A stretch of DNA of 64,000 bases, taken from positions 17,214,001 through 17,278,000 of the forward strand of contig NC_079888.1 of NCBI RefSeq assembly GCF_029227915.1, in the 5' to 3' direction. Shown piece after piece: positions 49,593 to 59,878 of the stretch. Every line of letters begins with the position of its first letter. Position 1 is the first letter of the stretch. The notes under the pieces are model-generated. The model had not been told where the DNA came from, did no database searches, and saw nothing but the letters and a program-made list of their open reading frames with translations. The position numbers were made by a program, and so were the translations under genes. Source of the stretch: Hydractinia symbiolongicarpus (taxonomy: Eukaryota > Cnidaria > Hydrozoa > Anthoathecata > Hydractiniidae).

Positions 49593-50841
49593 ATGAATTC
49601 AACATGGAAACTGCTTCTTGGAATAACGTTGTGCATCAACACCATCGTTAGTTCTTTTTCTATATTTTCCTTGCTTGGATTAAAAAAGAATGAGGATCAT
49701 TGCAATGACTTGGAATGTCCGAAATATACAGTCAAACAAACATGGGGTAGCTTTGAGTTGCGACATTATCCTTCTTATAAATGGGCAGCTGCAGTTCAGG
49801 AAGGTAGTTATTTATTTGCTACAACATTCATCAAAATTAATTTATGAACGTTTTAAATTTGTTCTTCTCTTCCCTTTTACTATAGACTGTTGCAAGCACA
49901 CCTAATACTCACGTGTATTAGTAAACGGCTTTAATTTGAAGCAGCTGGACACAATTCGATTTTCCTTCTTGTTTTTATTAGTTCTCTCCAAGAGTATAAT
50001 ATTGTGATAATGAACATGCCTTTCAGCCTCTCTCAATTTGCAGCTAAAAATCTCAAAATGATTGCTTACTTATCTAAAAATGCAATCTAATTTTATCTAC
50101 AAATTACAATGTCAAGTATTTTTATATAACCAAAATTGCTAAGTTTGCTGTCGTTTTTTTCTCTTTACTCTAAAATAAACTTAGCTACTTCATTTTCCCT
50201 CAACTGAGATGTTATTACTTTAAGGTCTGGATTATGATGATGCTGGGCGATTAAATTTCAAGAAGTTATTTCGTTACATATCTGGTGCAAATGACAAAGG
50301 AGTAAAGATACCGATGACAGCTCCAGTTATCAATCAAATCACAATAACGCAAGGACCATTCTGCGCTGCGAACTTCACGATGAACTTTTTCGTGCCGTAT
50401 GAAAGTCAACAAGCGCCACCAGCTCCTAACAACCCTGACGATAAGGTAGAATTTCTTAATTCCTAAAACAAATCTTCCTTACAGAAGCTGTCTTAATAAA
50501 AAATATCTTCCCCTTTTTATGCTGCATTGAGAAATATGCCAGAATAGTATTCAACAAACGTATAATTTAAAAAACCAGTATCTCTATTTAGATAATTCAA
50601 ATCAACTAATATAATTACGTTTCAGGTGCATATAGTTGAAATGCCAGAAATGAAAGTGTATGTTCGTTCATTCAGTGGATACGCTGAAATTGATGATATT
50701 CAAGAAAACGCAGAAAAACTGGCTAAAGATTTGAAAAAAAATGGAATCACTTTCGATGAAAAACATCTTTTATTCGCGGGTTACGACAGTCCGTTTAAGT
50801 TATTGTTCAGACACAATGAAGTTATGTTGTATGGAAAATAA
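49593..50841 (+). CDS. Secreted SOUL/HEBP family heme-binding protein (3 exons, 215 aa)
   Basis: Exons 49593-49803, 50225-50445 and 50626-50841. GT-AG borders, phases 1 and 0 agree, total 648 nt. A signal peptide (MNSTWKLLLGITLCINTIVSS) is followed by a full SOUL domain: CPKYTVKQTWGSFELRHYPS at the start, RLNFKKLFRYISGANDKGVK, the family-typical IPMTAPVINQ, then MKVYVRSFSGYA and a terminal YDSPFKLLFRHNEVML. In this family (vertebrate HEBP1/HEBP2 and plant SOUL proteins) the domain binds heme or other porphyrins. The signal peptide makes this the secreted type. Length is normal for the family. An AATAAA overlaps the stop codon. No operon or cluster partner is seen; flanks are repeat DNA. Confidence 0.92.
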
Positions 50842-51320
50842 AAATTTAAGCTTTGTAAAGGAAAAATGTATTATGATATCAAACACGTGGTTTTAGTGAT
50901 TTACCCCTTTTTGTCCTTGGTTTTGTTATAATGCAATAATGGACAGAGTTTAAAACATGCAATTTACGCATGATTTACGGCTTTGTAAAGCTTTTTGGGT
51001 TTCCACAAAAAGACGGGATTTTTGCCATTTAACAATACCGGAAATTCCGTAGTAATCGGAAAAAAGGTTATAAAACTTAATCTGACAAAGCTTCAAATGT
51101 TAGGTTAAAAGAATTCAAAGGTCAAGGCCGTTTTAATATACTGTTATTACACTAATGGGTTGCTGATCGACTTTTATAAATAATGCACCCCTTCATTTAT
51201 GTTAGCCTGACGCAAATCATATCTTGCTAAAAAATTGAATTTTTAAAAAAAATTCAATTCAAGATATTGCTGCAAGCATTGCACTGGACACGATACCTTA
51301 TTTCGCATATTATTATAATA

Positions 51321-51496
51321 CTAGTCGTTAACCTGTGAAAAAATCCACGGGGTCGCCGTCGCGTTCGCTCGTCGCAACAAAGTGGATAAAAATATATGGC
51401 ATTTGATATTCGTGCGCATTTTAAAAATTTCGTGTTTCCGTTACGGGACGCCGCTTTCGCGGACACACAGACAGACGACGGCTATTATTAAAGAGA
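51321..51496 (-). mobile_element. Short Helitron-like non-autonomous element, copy 4
   Basis: Minus strand: TCTCTTTAATAATAGCCGTC...GTGGATTTTTTCACAGG-TTAACGACTAG followed by T. Its TC start directly abuts the CTAG end of copy 5, so the two form a head-to-tail tandem with no bases between. The terminal hairpin carries mismatches. Length 176 bp. Confidence 0.85.
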
Positions 51497-51677
51497 CTAG
51501 TCGTTAGCCCGTGGAAAAATCCACGGGTTCGCCCGTCCTTTAAATTTACCTGTCGCAACAAAGTGGACAAAAATATATCGCGTTTGGTATTAGTGCGCAT
51601 TATAAAAATTTCGTGATTCCGTTACGGGACGCGGCTCTCGCGGACAGACAGACAAAATACGGCTATTATTAAAGAGA
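51497..51677 (-). mobile_element. Short Helitron-like non-autonomous element, copy 5
   Basis: Minus strand: A^TCTCTTTAATAATAGCCGTA...GTGGATTTTTCCACGGGCTAACGACTAG, 181 bp. The terminal hairpin is intact. Internally it contains the CGCGAGAGCCGCG-type and CCCGTAACGGAA hairpin-prone strings also seen in copies 4 and 6. Confidence 0.87.
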
Positions 51678-52575
51678 TTATACTTTAGGAAGGAATAATT
51701 CTCTTAAATTTTTAAAATACTGTATTCTTCCGATCACGCTCTTACGTGGCCGACAACAGTTTTCTAACTTTAAAGAAAAATTACTTTTGTTACAAAAAAT
51801 GCAAATGAAGAGTTGTAATAAACAAAACACAGCATTCTTGTGTTTTAACGGTTCACAAATAATGAATGAAAACGCTAGCTTAATAGGTGCAGTGCTATCC
51901 TTGGAAAGCTAGCATAATTGACTAATTAAAAATATTACAACAGTTGTTGGCAGATGTAAACAAATTAAGTGCAACTTGCATATTGAATTTCAAATTGAAA
52001 ATTAAATGGGCTTCCCAGACGGTTTTGAGGAAGTGGAAATTGCGAAATGCTTGGCCATACAAAGGGATCTACAGCTATTTGCTCTGCATTAAAAAACCGA
52101 CTTGACAAAGTATGACAAATGTTTTTGTTGTAAAAATTGTTCTTTAATAAATATTATAAATATATCTTTCTTTTTTTCCATTCATCTGTCAATCTTATAA
52201 TATAAAATAAGCATTTTTTTTACATTAAATATAACAAGACGTATGATATACGCAAACAACCTCGCGAATAAAGTTTACAAAAAGCTGTCTATCAAATTGG
52301 GATTTTTGTTTCGAAGTTAGACACGACATATTTTACTATTCAGATACTCAATAATATTTGTTACACACTTATTTTTCAAAATTGATTTGTGAGACCTTCC
52401 TGAACGGAAAATTCCTCGAACTTTTAATTTTCGATGGGTCCGTCTTGGGTGAACCGACTGACAGGAAGAAGAAAGACCACAAACCCACAAACCCCCAAAT
52501 TTGCGAAATTCATTAATTCAGTTAATTCTGCCTACATTCACTTTTAAAAAGTTTGGTGGAAGCACCTTTATTTAT

Positions 52576-52735
52576 TAGTTAGATAAACAAGTGTTTTGAA
52601 CACTTGTCTTATCTTTTTAAAAAAAAAAATAAAATAAAAAAATAAAAATAGTTACCAAGATGAGATTCGAACACACGACGACTTCCGGTCGGTGCTCAGA
52701 GAGGCAAAAACTTCCATTCTTGTAGGACACATTTG
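52576..52735 (-). mobile_element. tRNA-derived SINE or tRNA-like repeat
   Basis: On the minus strand GCACCGACCGGAAGTCGTC and GTGTGTTCGAATCTCATC (a good B box, GTTCGAATC) resemble the 3' half of a tRNA. This is followed by an A/T-rich homopolymer tract and AAGACAAGTGTT / AACACTTGTTTATC, a small inverted repeat. The A box is weak. Confidence 0.45.
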
Positions 52736-53528
52736 CGTTTTAATACAAACGTTCAATATGATTAACCAACATAACCAAAGATGCAAAGACCATTTCGCTG
52801 TAACTCTTAAAATTTTTAACGTAAGTGAATTTGATATAGCTTAAAATGACAGATATAATTTCGTGTGAAAAAGAACTAATTTTCTTTCATCTGTATTTTT
52901 ACTTTTGTCTCGCAAAAATTGTTCTCTTTTCAAATATTTATTTACACATTCGGTAGAAATGTGTGTTTGGAAAAGACCGATTTCGTAAGTGGACAAATAG
53001 TTGAACGATTTGTGCATTTCGTACACGAAGCCAACTCTGAAATGTGCATTGTTTTTTAGGGAGAGTAATGAAGATAATTTCCTATTATATTGCCAAATAT
53101 AAGTGAAGGTAAGAGCGGTGGAGTGTATATAGTATTTCTATGCGATTTCGACATATACATTAAAATAGCAGTTTCTCATTCGTCAGATTATAAACAAAAC
53201 GTAATGTCATTGGCCCGTGAAATATTTCGTCCGGAATAAACAGTGCATTTGTTAATACAATGAATCTGGGAACTAACTTTTTCAAAACCAAACATTTTTT
53301 GCTTTGATCGGACAAAATAGACCACGTGAACTTTTTTAAAAAGCAAACAATTTTCGCTATGATTGGGCAATATGGATCACGTTGTTCAGGCCGTCAGAAT
53401 ATACTTTTTTAGCGCTGCTTTTTCTCAAACCCTCTGGAAATTTACCGGAGCGTGTTGCGTTTGTTTGCTGGAACTTCATTGATACAGTTATTAATGTGGT
53501 TTTAAACAATGACATTGAGTATTGTAAA

Positions 53529-53713
53529 TCTCTTTAATAATAGCCTTCGTCTGTCTGTCTGTGTGTCCGCGAAAGCCGTTTCCCGTAACGGAAACAAGAA
53601 ATTTTTAAAATGCGCATCAATACAAAGTGCGATATATTTCTGTCCACTTTGTTGCAACGGGTTAATTTAAGTGACAGGCGACCCCGTGGATTTTTCCACG
53701 GGCTAACGACTAG
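53529..53713 (+). mobile_element. Short Helitron-like non-autonomous element, copy 6
   Basis: A^TCTCTTTAATAATAGCCTTC...GTGGATTTTTCCACGGGCTAACGACTAG^T, 185 bp. Intact terminal hairpin and canonical A/T flanks. A retroelement LTR-like end follows within 10 bp. Confidence 0.87.
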
Positions 53714-54011
53714 TTTTAGTTACTAATAAAGTATAAAACAAGATGGTCGTGTTCTCTTATTAATAAACATAACGACTCAACAACTGGTGACGTGGATGAA
53801 ATAATTATCTTATTATATATTTATGACAAGACGAAAAAAGGGCAACGGCTGTGCTAAATTTGCCATCGCTGCAACCTCTAATATAGATGACTCAAATTCG
53901 TTGATATTAAGCAACAAGTGGAAAAGTTATAAAGAAGAATTCCAGCTGCATGCACTAGCATCAGGAGTTTCACATAACAAACAAAAACTAGCATTATTAT
54001 TACCCAGTTAG
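53714..54011 (+). pseudogene. LTR end, primer-site-like sequence and gag N-terminus of a retroelement
   Basis: A TTATTAATAAACATAACGAC string followed by ACTGGTGACGTGGATGAA looks like an LTR end and primer-binding site. The 62-codon frame at 53823-54011 contains WKSYKEEFQLHALASGVS and KQKLALLLPS, the layout (W..WK.EF.L...ASG...K..LALLL) found at the start of gag in many invertebrate Ty3/gypsy-type elements. The frame stops at 54011 and no protease, RT or integrase follows, so this is a fragment. Class assignment is by pattern only. Confidence 0.5.
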
Positions 54012-54589
54012 CACCCGACGTCCGATGACCGTTAGATTATTGACGTAGGATGGTTGCAACAAAAATGCGAACGTAAGTGATCAGGAGCATTTCTGACCAC
54101 AATTCGACGTCGTAATAAAGTGAATGTGCATGAGCAATTTTTTAAAGCAATTTTAACAAGCTCATTTGCTAACGCCTGAAATAATTGCTTGTAAAGAGCA
54201 ACATCGCATCGACGTCGTGTCAACGTTGTTAAAAACAGATAAGAGAATGGACCTTGAAAGGTACGCAAGACGTACATCAAATTATTTTGCGGGAAAAAAA
54301 TAATTTTAAATTAGTTGAAAGAAAATATTGCCATTTTTTCTTTAGTTAATATTTTTTAGCCGACGTCGGCCATAATATTTTATCAAATATAGTTTCCCGC
54401 CGTGCAAAATACATATTACGCTCGACGCCCAGATCTCCTTGTTGCAAGCGTAAAAAGCTGGGAAAGAGCTTTGAACTTGAAGTGCAAAGTTCATGGCGCA
54501 ATTTCCCCTCAAGCAGAGGAAACTGGCAAGAAACTGGAATGCTGGAGAAGTGCTAATCAATATAGAAAGTGTTGCGGAGAGGTTGCCAA

Positions 54590-54790
54590 GGAGAAGGCAT
54601 TAAGCACGGCAAGAAAAGGGCACGGAAAAGGCAGGCAAAGAAACAGGAAGAGGAATCAGCAAGGCAGGGGTAGGCAAGACATCGGAGGCACAGGCATGGG
54701 AGGCACACAGGCACCAGAAAAGGCATAGGAAGAGTAGGCAAAGGAAGGGTCAGCAATGGCAAGGCCAGGGAACGGCAAGGCAGGGGCAGG
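54590..54790 (+). repeat. Purine-rich low-complexity tract (AGGCA-type)
   Basis: Degenerate tandem of AAGGCA, GGCAAG and AGGCAGG strings with very few pyrimidines other than C. GC content is well above the surroundings. It creates long overlapping open frames on both strands (54402-54728 plus, 54553-54762 minus) that are compositional artefacts. Confidence 0.75.
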
Positions 54791-55055
54791 TATCTTAATA
54801 GAAAATACCCACAATTTAAAGATTATGTATACTCAATATCTCTAGCATATGTATCATATTAGGCCAGGAGTATAGAACATATTGAGGTGCAAATATTTCA
54901 AATTCAATAGTTCATAAAAAAGGTCTCAAATTTATATCAAGTCAATATACAGTGAATCATGATAGTAGAATTATGTGCCAATACAAGTATTTAAACAATC
55001 GGTCATAACGCCGAAAAAACTATCATTTTTTGATAAATCTGAGATTAAAAATTAA

Positions 55056-55316
55056 CTTGGTTCCAATGACAACAACATTAAAAAGTCAAGAATTAGAAAT
55101 AATGAGAGAAGTCCACGAGAAAGGCTAAAAGGTTTAGTAAAAGACGCCTTTTTTGGCTTCTTGTGCCTACCAGGTTCATCAACACAAAACGTTTTAACAA
55201 AAAGTAATAGATCTATTACAAAAAACAAAGCATTTTTGAGCTCCATAAATGAAAGTGATAAATGTATGCAACTCCCCCCTCTACGACTCAAAAAATACCT
55301 ATTATACTCATTATAG
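55056..55316 (+). CDS. Unassigned 86-codon exon-like frame
   Basis: The plus frame between stops reads KKSRIRNNERSPRERLKG, then AFFGFLCLPGSSTQNVL and CMQLPPLRLKKYLLYSL before TAG. Its composition is protein-like, better than that of the opposite-strand frame at 55052-55291. There is no ATG at its start, no clear acceptor, and no family signature that I recognise. It could be the last exon of a lost gene or a piece of a transposon. Confidence 0.25.
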   Translation, partial: LGSNDNNIKKSRIRNNERSPRERLKGLVKDAFFGFLCLPGSSTQNVLTKSNRSITKNKAFLSSINESDKCMQLPPLRLKKYLLYSL

Positions 55317-55377
55317 CTAATATCATATGCTTATGAAGACCTGGTTGTTGTAGGTGCAAGATAATTATGTTTTTCCT

Positions 55378-55447
55378 AGCCCTGTCCAGGATTTGAACCT
55401 AAATCTTTCCTTTGCATGAGTGCCATAGCCATTAGACCATCAGGACA
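55378..55447 (-). tRNA. tRNA-like sequence, probably a pseudogene or SINE head
   Basis: On the minus strand the 70 nt give an acceptor stem with 6 of 7 pairs (TGTCCTG / CAGGGCT), an A-box TGGTCTAATGGCTATGG, a T arm with B-box GGTTCAAATCC and a 5-bp stem. The anticodon stem keeps only two pairs around a loop with ATGCAAA, so the anticodon would be GCA. The broken anticodon arm argues against a working tRNA. Confidence 0.55.
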
Positions 55448-55559
55448 TAAATATATATACAAAACTGTACAGGTGAATATTATATACACTTAGGAATTTA
55501 CAGCACACAGCCTAGTTAATAAACCTTTTGAGAAATGCTGGCTAAGCCAAAAGTAACTG

Positions 55560-56330
55560 TGTTACCTGGCGTAAAATGCTTGGTGGAACAGTTAATACAA
55601 ATTGTAAACTGTACCACACATTCAGGTGGAGCGCCTTAGTACAGGTGTGCAGTATATCGTAAATCGAGTGAAACACACAACATTTAAGTGTTTCAGGTGT
55701 AATTATTTTCAGATTCAGAAAATATATTTCCTCCACCTTTAGCTGGAATAAAAACACAATTTACATATTGTGCCATGTCATAGCGAAAACAGTCAGCAAA
55801 CCTTTTTTAATTTTCACAAAATGTTCCCGGTGAAACTTAAAATATATATGTACTTTAATCTGTGGTGCGCCATTAGTATAGGTAAACAACCTCTTTCAAA
55901 AAAACTATAGCACAAGTTCTGTTAAATAGAAACACAGGTAATCGCTTGTCATTAACACTAGGCTGAGTGATTAGTACAGATATACTGTGGCGCACATATA
56001 CGTTTCGACATAATACCCTTTTCCGAAAAACTATGGTAACTTCGGTTCAAATAAACAGACAGTAAACACCCTGTTCTTATCCTACACAGCTAAAACAATC
56101 ATTCAGCAATTTTATTTTGCGGAAAGTTTTTGTAACATTTAAAAATAAAAACACAGTTTAAAACCTGTTATTACACTCCTAAAGCAAAAAGATTAAACAT
56201 TAATCGTGAAATCGGATAGGCGTAATACATTTGTCCAAAAAAATTTACTGCAACTTCGGTTTAAATAAAAACAGCGGAAACAGCCGTTATTACCCTGCAT
56301 GACAATAGGATAAAAAATTCTTATTTCCAA
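55560..56330 (+). repeat. Dispersed repeat family R1, copy 5
   Basis: Plus-oriented. GTAAACTGTACCACACATTC, AGGTGGAGCGCCTTAGTACAG, GCAGTATATCGTAAATCGAG, then a block with TTAGTACAGATATACTGTGG and ACTTCGGTTCAAATAAACAG. A third partial unit lies near 56220-56290 (GGCGTAATACATTTGTCC, CTTCGGTTTAAATAAAAACA). The internal units show that the family is built from an approximately 300-bp subrepeat. Confidence 0.6.
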
Positions 56331-56549
56331 CTGAGCAGAAACTTCAAAATAATAGCAATTAATTAGACTATTGAGAAATTAAATAAGAAATACATGTTTC
56401 AATACATGTTGACGATTGCACGAGAACAGCTTGTCAGAATTTAAAAAGCCTCTTAACAGAAAACGTAGACGTTGATGTTAAAGTTAGAATTTAAAACGCC
56501 TGGGTAATAACAAATGCAGATGTTGAAAAATTAAGTAATAAAAATAGTT

Positions 56550-56900
56550 AGCTAGCTAGAGAAAAATCTGTCCCAAAGAACCTTTCTATGCTAGCTAGCA
56601 ATGTTGCTGATTTTATGCCAGCAAAAATAGCAATTTATTGCTAGCTACATGGGTAGTTTTAACCCAGCTAAGTAGTTAATTTTTTGCTAGCCTTGTACCT
56701 AGTTTGATGCTAGCTATATTGCATTGTTTGTTTGTTTTTATGCTACCAAACTCTAACAGTAGCTAGCTAGCTATATGCTATCTAAGTTCTATTATTATTC
56801 TATCTAAATCTGCAGTTTTAAGCTAGCTAGCCTTAGGTGTGAGTGAGAATAAGAATGGGTTCATTGCATCTAAAAAATAATAATATACTAGCTAGCTAAA
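56550..56900. repeat. GCTAGCTAG-rich tract
   Basis: At least twelve GCTAGC or AGCTAGCTAG strings in about 350 bp, often preceded by ATGCTAGCTA or TTTGCTAGC. Similar shorter clusters occur at about 28880, 32020, 45680, 48210 and 59320. The palindromic tetranucleotide CTAG is unusually frequent in this genome fragment. Confidence 0.7.
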
Positions 56901-57378
56901 CATACCCTTTCTTCGTTTTCTTGAAAAAGCCCTCCCGTCAGTTGCAATATAGCTTAGATTCATGAAAGTTTGAGTTTGAGGCGGTATGTTATCAGAGAGA
57001 AAGTCACGTGATATTGGTAATAGTGAGCTATTTGTCACGAGGTTAGAGCTAACTTGATATCTGAAATTCCAACAGCAATCCATCGCCGCGTTGACTTGCT
57101 GAATCAGAAATTTACGAAAAAAACCCAGATGAAACTACTGGGTAACCAAGTTTTTTAAATTGACGAAAATTGAAAATTTTGATGTATACGTGCGGAAATC
57201 CTATACACTCTCCTCCGTCCCTTATATTTTGTTTATTTAATGAGGACATAGGCTCTGCCACGCTCCGTGCGCTGGCGCGCACTTCGCTTTGCTCCGCAAA
57301 AATATTTGAATTTAATTTCGTATGTATGGCCAAGGCCGGTCACGTGGTTTTTTTAAGTGTTTAAAGGGCGTACAAGGC

Positions 57379-58725
57379 ATGGAAGCGCTCACATGTCAAT
57401 TAGTTCTTGAACCGTACACGTTAAAACTGTTTGTCCACAATTCACTCAAAATGACTGAGCAACAAGAAGCGTCAATGGACACAAATAACGCTGAACCCGA
57501 CATACTACAACATCTAAGAAACTACTTTGACCGTAAATTCCAAGAACAGAACGAAAATCTAGAACAGAGGCTTACCACTGGATCGAAAAACTTGGAAAAA
57601 CGTCTTCTGGAGCAGCACAAGATCAGTAAAACCGAATTTAAATTCAGAGGTAATAAAATACAACATCAATTCAATAGCGATTTAATTCAAAGTCTAGAAA
57701 TAATAAAACAACTAGTAAAAGATGGTTCAATTACAAGATCTTCCAAAAAGATTGATAATGTCATAGATGATCTCCACAAGCGAAACAAATGTATCCGTTT
57801 CGCATATAAATCTCCGGCTGGATGGGCTGCTGTCGACAAATACTTATCCGACGATCTTGCCAGCAATTCAGAGGATGACAAAAAGATGAAGGCTGCGGAA
57901 AACCGGGTTCTGAACAAGAAAAAGGCGACCAAGAGAAAGTCAACCTTCGAGCATGTTCCACGTCGGCCCCATACCAGTCTTCCTCATTCACACACCTTTC
58001 GCAGCATCAAAATTTTATCCCCTTCGGCTCACAATCTGCACCTCCGGGGAGGCCTATCTTCGGGCTATCTCAACAGCAACCAAGATTCGCGAAACAATAC
58101 CAGCGAAGTTACCAACAGCCACAACAGCGATCTCTGTGTTTCGGATGCGGAAAACAAGGACATTGGCGAAAGGACTGCCCTGACCTCAAACAACCCTAAA
58201 GAAAAGGCAAAAGTTAAGTGTGATACTGTTTCCACTGTATATAATTTTTCTGAATGCAATAGGTCTTATTCGCACCAAGCTAATCCTCCACATACCGTAA
58301 AGGGCAATCTCAGGCGGCGTCTACCTTACTGGGAGAACATAGGCACTAATAAAACTATTTTAGAACTTATAAAATACGGATACAAAATTCCCTTTTTCAC
58401 CACCCCAAAAAAGGCTTCTTTCAAAAACAACTGTTCGGCTCTTGACAATGAAGATTTTGTAAATAAGGAATTACACGAGTTACTTAAAACCGGAAGAATA
58501 AAAGAGATGGCTACTGAGCCACATGTGGTTAATCCACTGAGCGTTAGTTCGTCCAAAAATAAGGAGAGACTTATTCTGACCTGAGACATGTAAACAAACA
58601 CGTGTACAAACAAAAAACCATATTCGATGATTGGAAGATTTTCGGAGAATTTGTTGAGGAAAATGGTTTCATGTTTAAATTTGACATAAAACAAGGCTAT
58701 CATCACATTAGTCTAGTAAACTAAA
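57379..58725 (+). pseudogene. Decayed retroelement: gag, CCHC zinc knuckle and start of reverse transcriptase
   Basis: The gag-like frame starts at 57379 or 57451 (coiled, charged N-terminus; later ASNSEDDKKMKAAENR). A frame change near 57957 leads to a Gln/Pro-rich linker and a CCHC knuckle at 58137-58178 (CFGCGKQGHWRKDC), followed by a stop at about 58197. The original frame then carries the RT N-terminal region (PFFTTPKKASFKNN; PHVVNPLSVS). A one-base loss near 58580 shifts the frame before the FKFDIKQGYHH motif. The element ends abruptly at about 58725, before the catalytic YxDD box. The RT type resembles that of DIRS-like or gypsy-like elements abundant in cnidarians. It is not a functional gene. 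Confidence 0.75.
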
Positions 58726-58814
58726 CTCATCATTTTTCCCTTTTTGATATTTTTGATAGAGAAGAGAAAAAAGAGAGTTTAGAATAACCTACCTTGACAG
58801 TTAACATTCAAACT

Positions 58815-59215
58815 GACAACTGATTTCAAAATCAAAATGAAAAAGGTTTACAATACAGCAAGCTGCACTGAAGTATCTTGTCTACAGGGACGGTGGATGT
58901 AAATAAAATTGGGATTAGGCTCCCAGAAGAAGGTGCTGAATACACTTTCTTGCTTATTACAAGCATGAGTACTGTCCAACTTGGACCTATAACTATTCAC
59001 TGAGAAAATCTTAAAGAGAAAAAACAATCCTTCAATCACAAACAATACGACACAAGACAGATCTAACAACATAAACGGACTGGTTACAGAACAAACACAA
59101 ATGGAAAAAATGTATATGTCAAAAATATATAATATAAAAAAAGAATTATATAAAACCCTCCTGTGCGCCAGAACTTGTGACTCTGGCTGTAGCTTTCCAC
59201 ATGTGTTACATTAGC
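58815..59215. mobile_element. Possible LTR-like repeat, copy 2
   Basis: Shares its right end with 42140-42420 (CTTGTG...GGC..TAGCTTTCCAC.TGTGTTAC). It lies about 100 bp downstream of the broken reverse transcriptase, so it could be the 3' terminal repeat of the same element after an internal deletion. No matching copy was found 5' of the gag frame. Confidence 0.3.
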
Positions 59216-59878
59216 CACTTAAATTTCACAGTATTGTTTTTAAATATTCGCATAATTATTTTGGAAGTCACTTTAAAACATGGCGGATTAAAAACAAACA
59301 TTAATTAGCTTAAGGTAGCTAGCTAGCTATAGCTGCGACTAAAAGACAAAAAATTCTAGCTTTAGTCAAATAAAATCGCTGGAAATGGCTTAAATACTAA
59401 AAAAGAATAATGGAGTTACCGCATAATAATTTTTAATATGTTTGAACATTTAAAAATATCCCACCAAACTCACATTTATTGAAAAATATCAGTCAACGCA
59501 CATGCAGCTGCCTGCTTGATCAATCTCCATTTAAAACACCTTTTAAGCGATGACATTTAGATAGAACGTTGTTTACAGTTGCTTGGTTGTCTTTTCTAAA
59601 CAAGAAGGAATAGTATCTTATTCGTGTTAAGCATGGAAAAAGCATCCACATCTCGAAATCTTGATAGATTATTTTCCCTCACAGCACTCTCCTTCTGTGA
59701 TTAAAAGTTTGAAAAAAATATACAACTGTATACTGTAATAAGGTTTTAACCACCGCGAGTGAGTGGACTAATGTCTTTAAAGTTCAAGCGGGAAATTTAA
59801 GAAAACACATGGAGCGCACATGTACAAAAAACAACACTACGATATGAAAAAACCCTTGTGTCTGGAGTTGAAAGAAGT

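Larger units (their letters stand above)
50842..53528. other. Repeat-rich spacer after the SOUL gene
   Basis: Outside the Helitron-like pair and the tRNA-like repeat I find no exon. Frames at 51254, 52841 and 53188 on the minus strand are short and without motifs. GACCACGTGAACTTTTTTAAAAAGCAAAC near 53320 and a related string near 53270 (GGGAACTAACTTTTTCAAAACCAAAC) form a loose tandem of about 60 bp. Confidence 0.4.

Noticed and set aside
54402-54762. Overlapping open frames on both strands
   Set aside because: They come from the AGGCA-type low-complexity tract; composition alone keeps them open.
57322-58584. One continuous 420-codon protein
   Set aside because: The middle third is out of frame: the real zinc knuckle and Gln/Pro linker are in another frame, so the long frame is a chance join across retroelement lesions.
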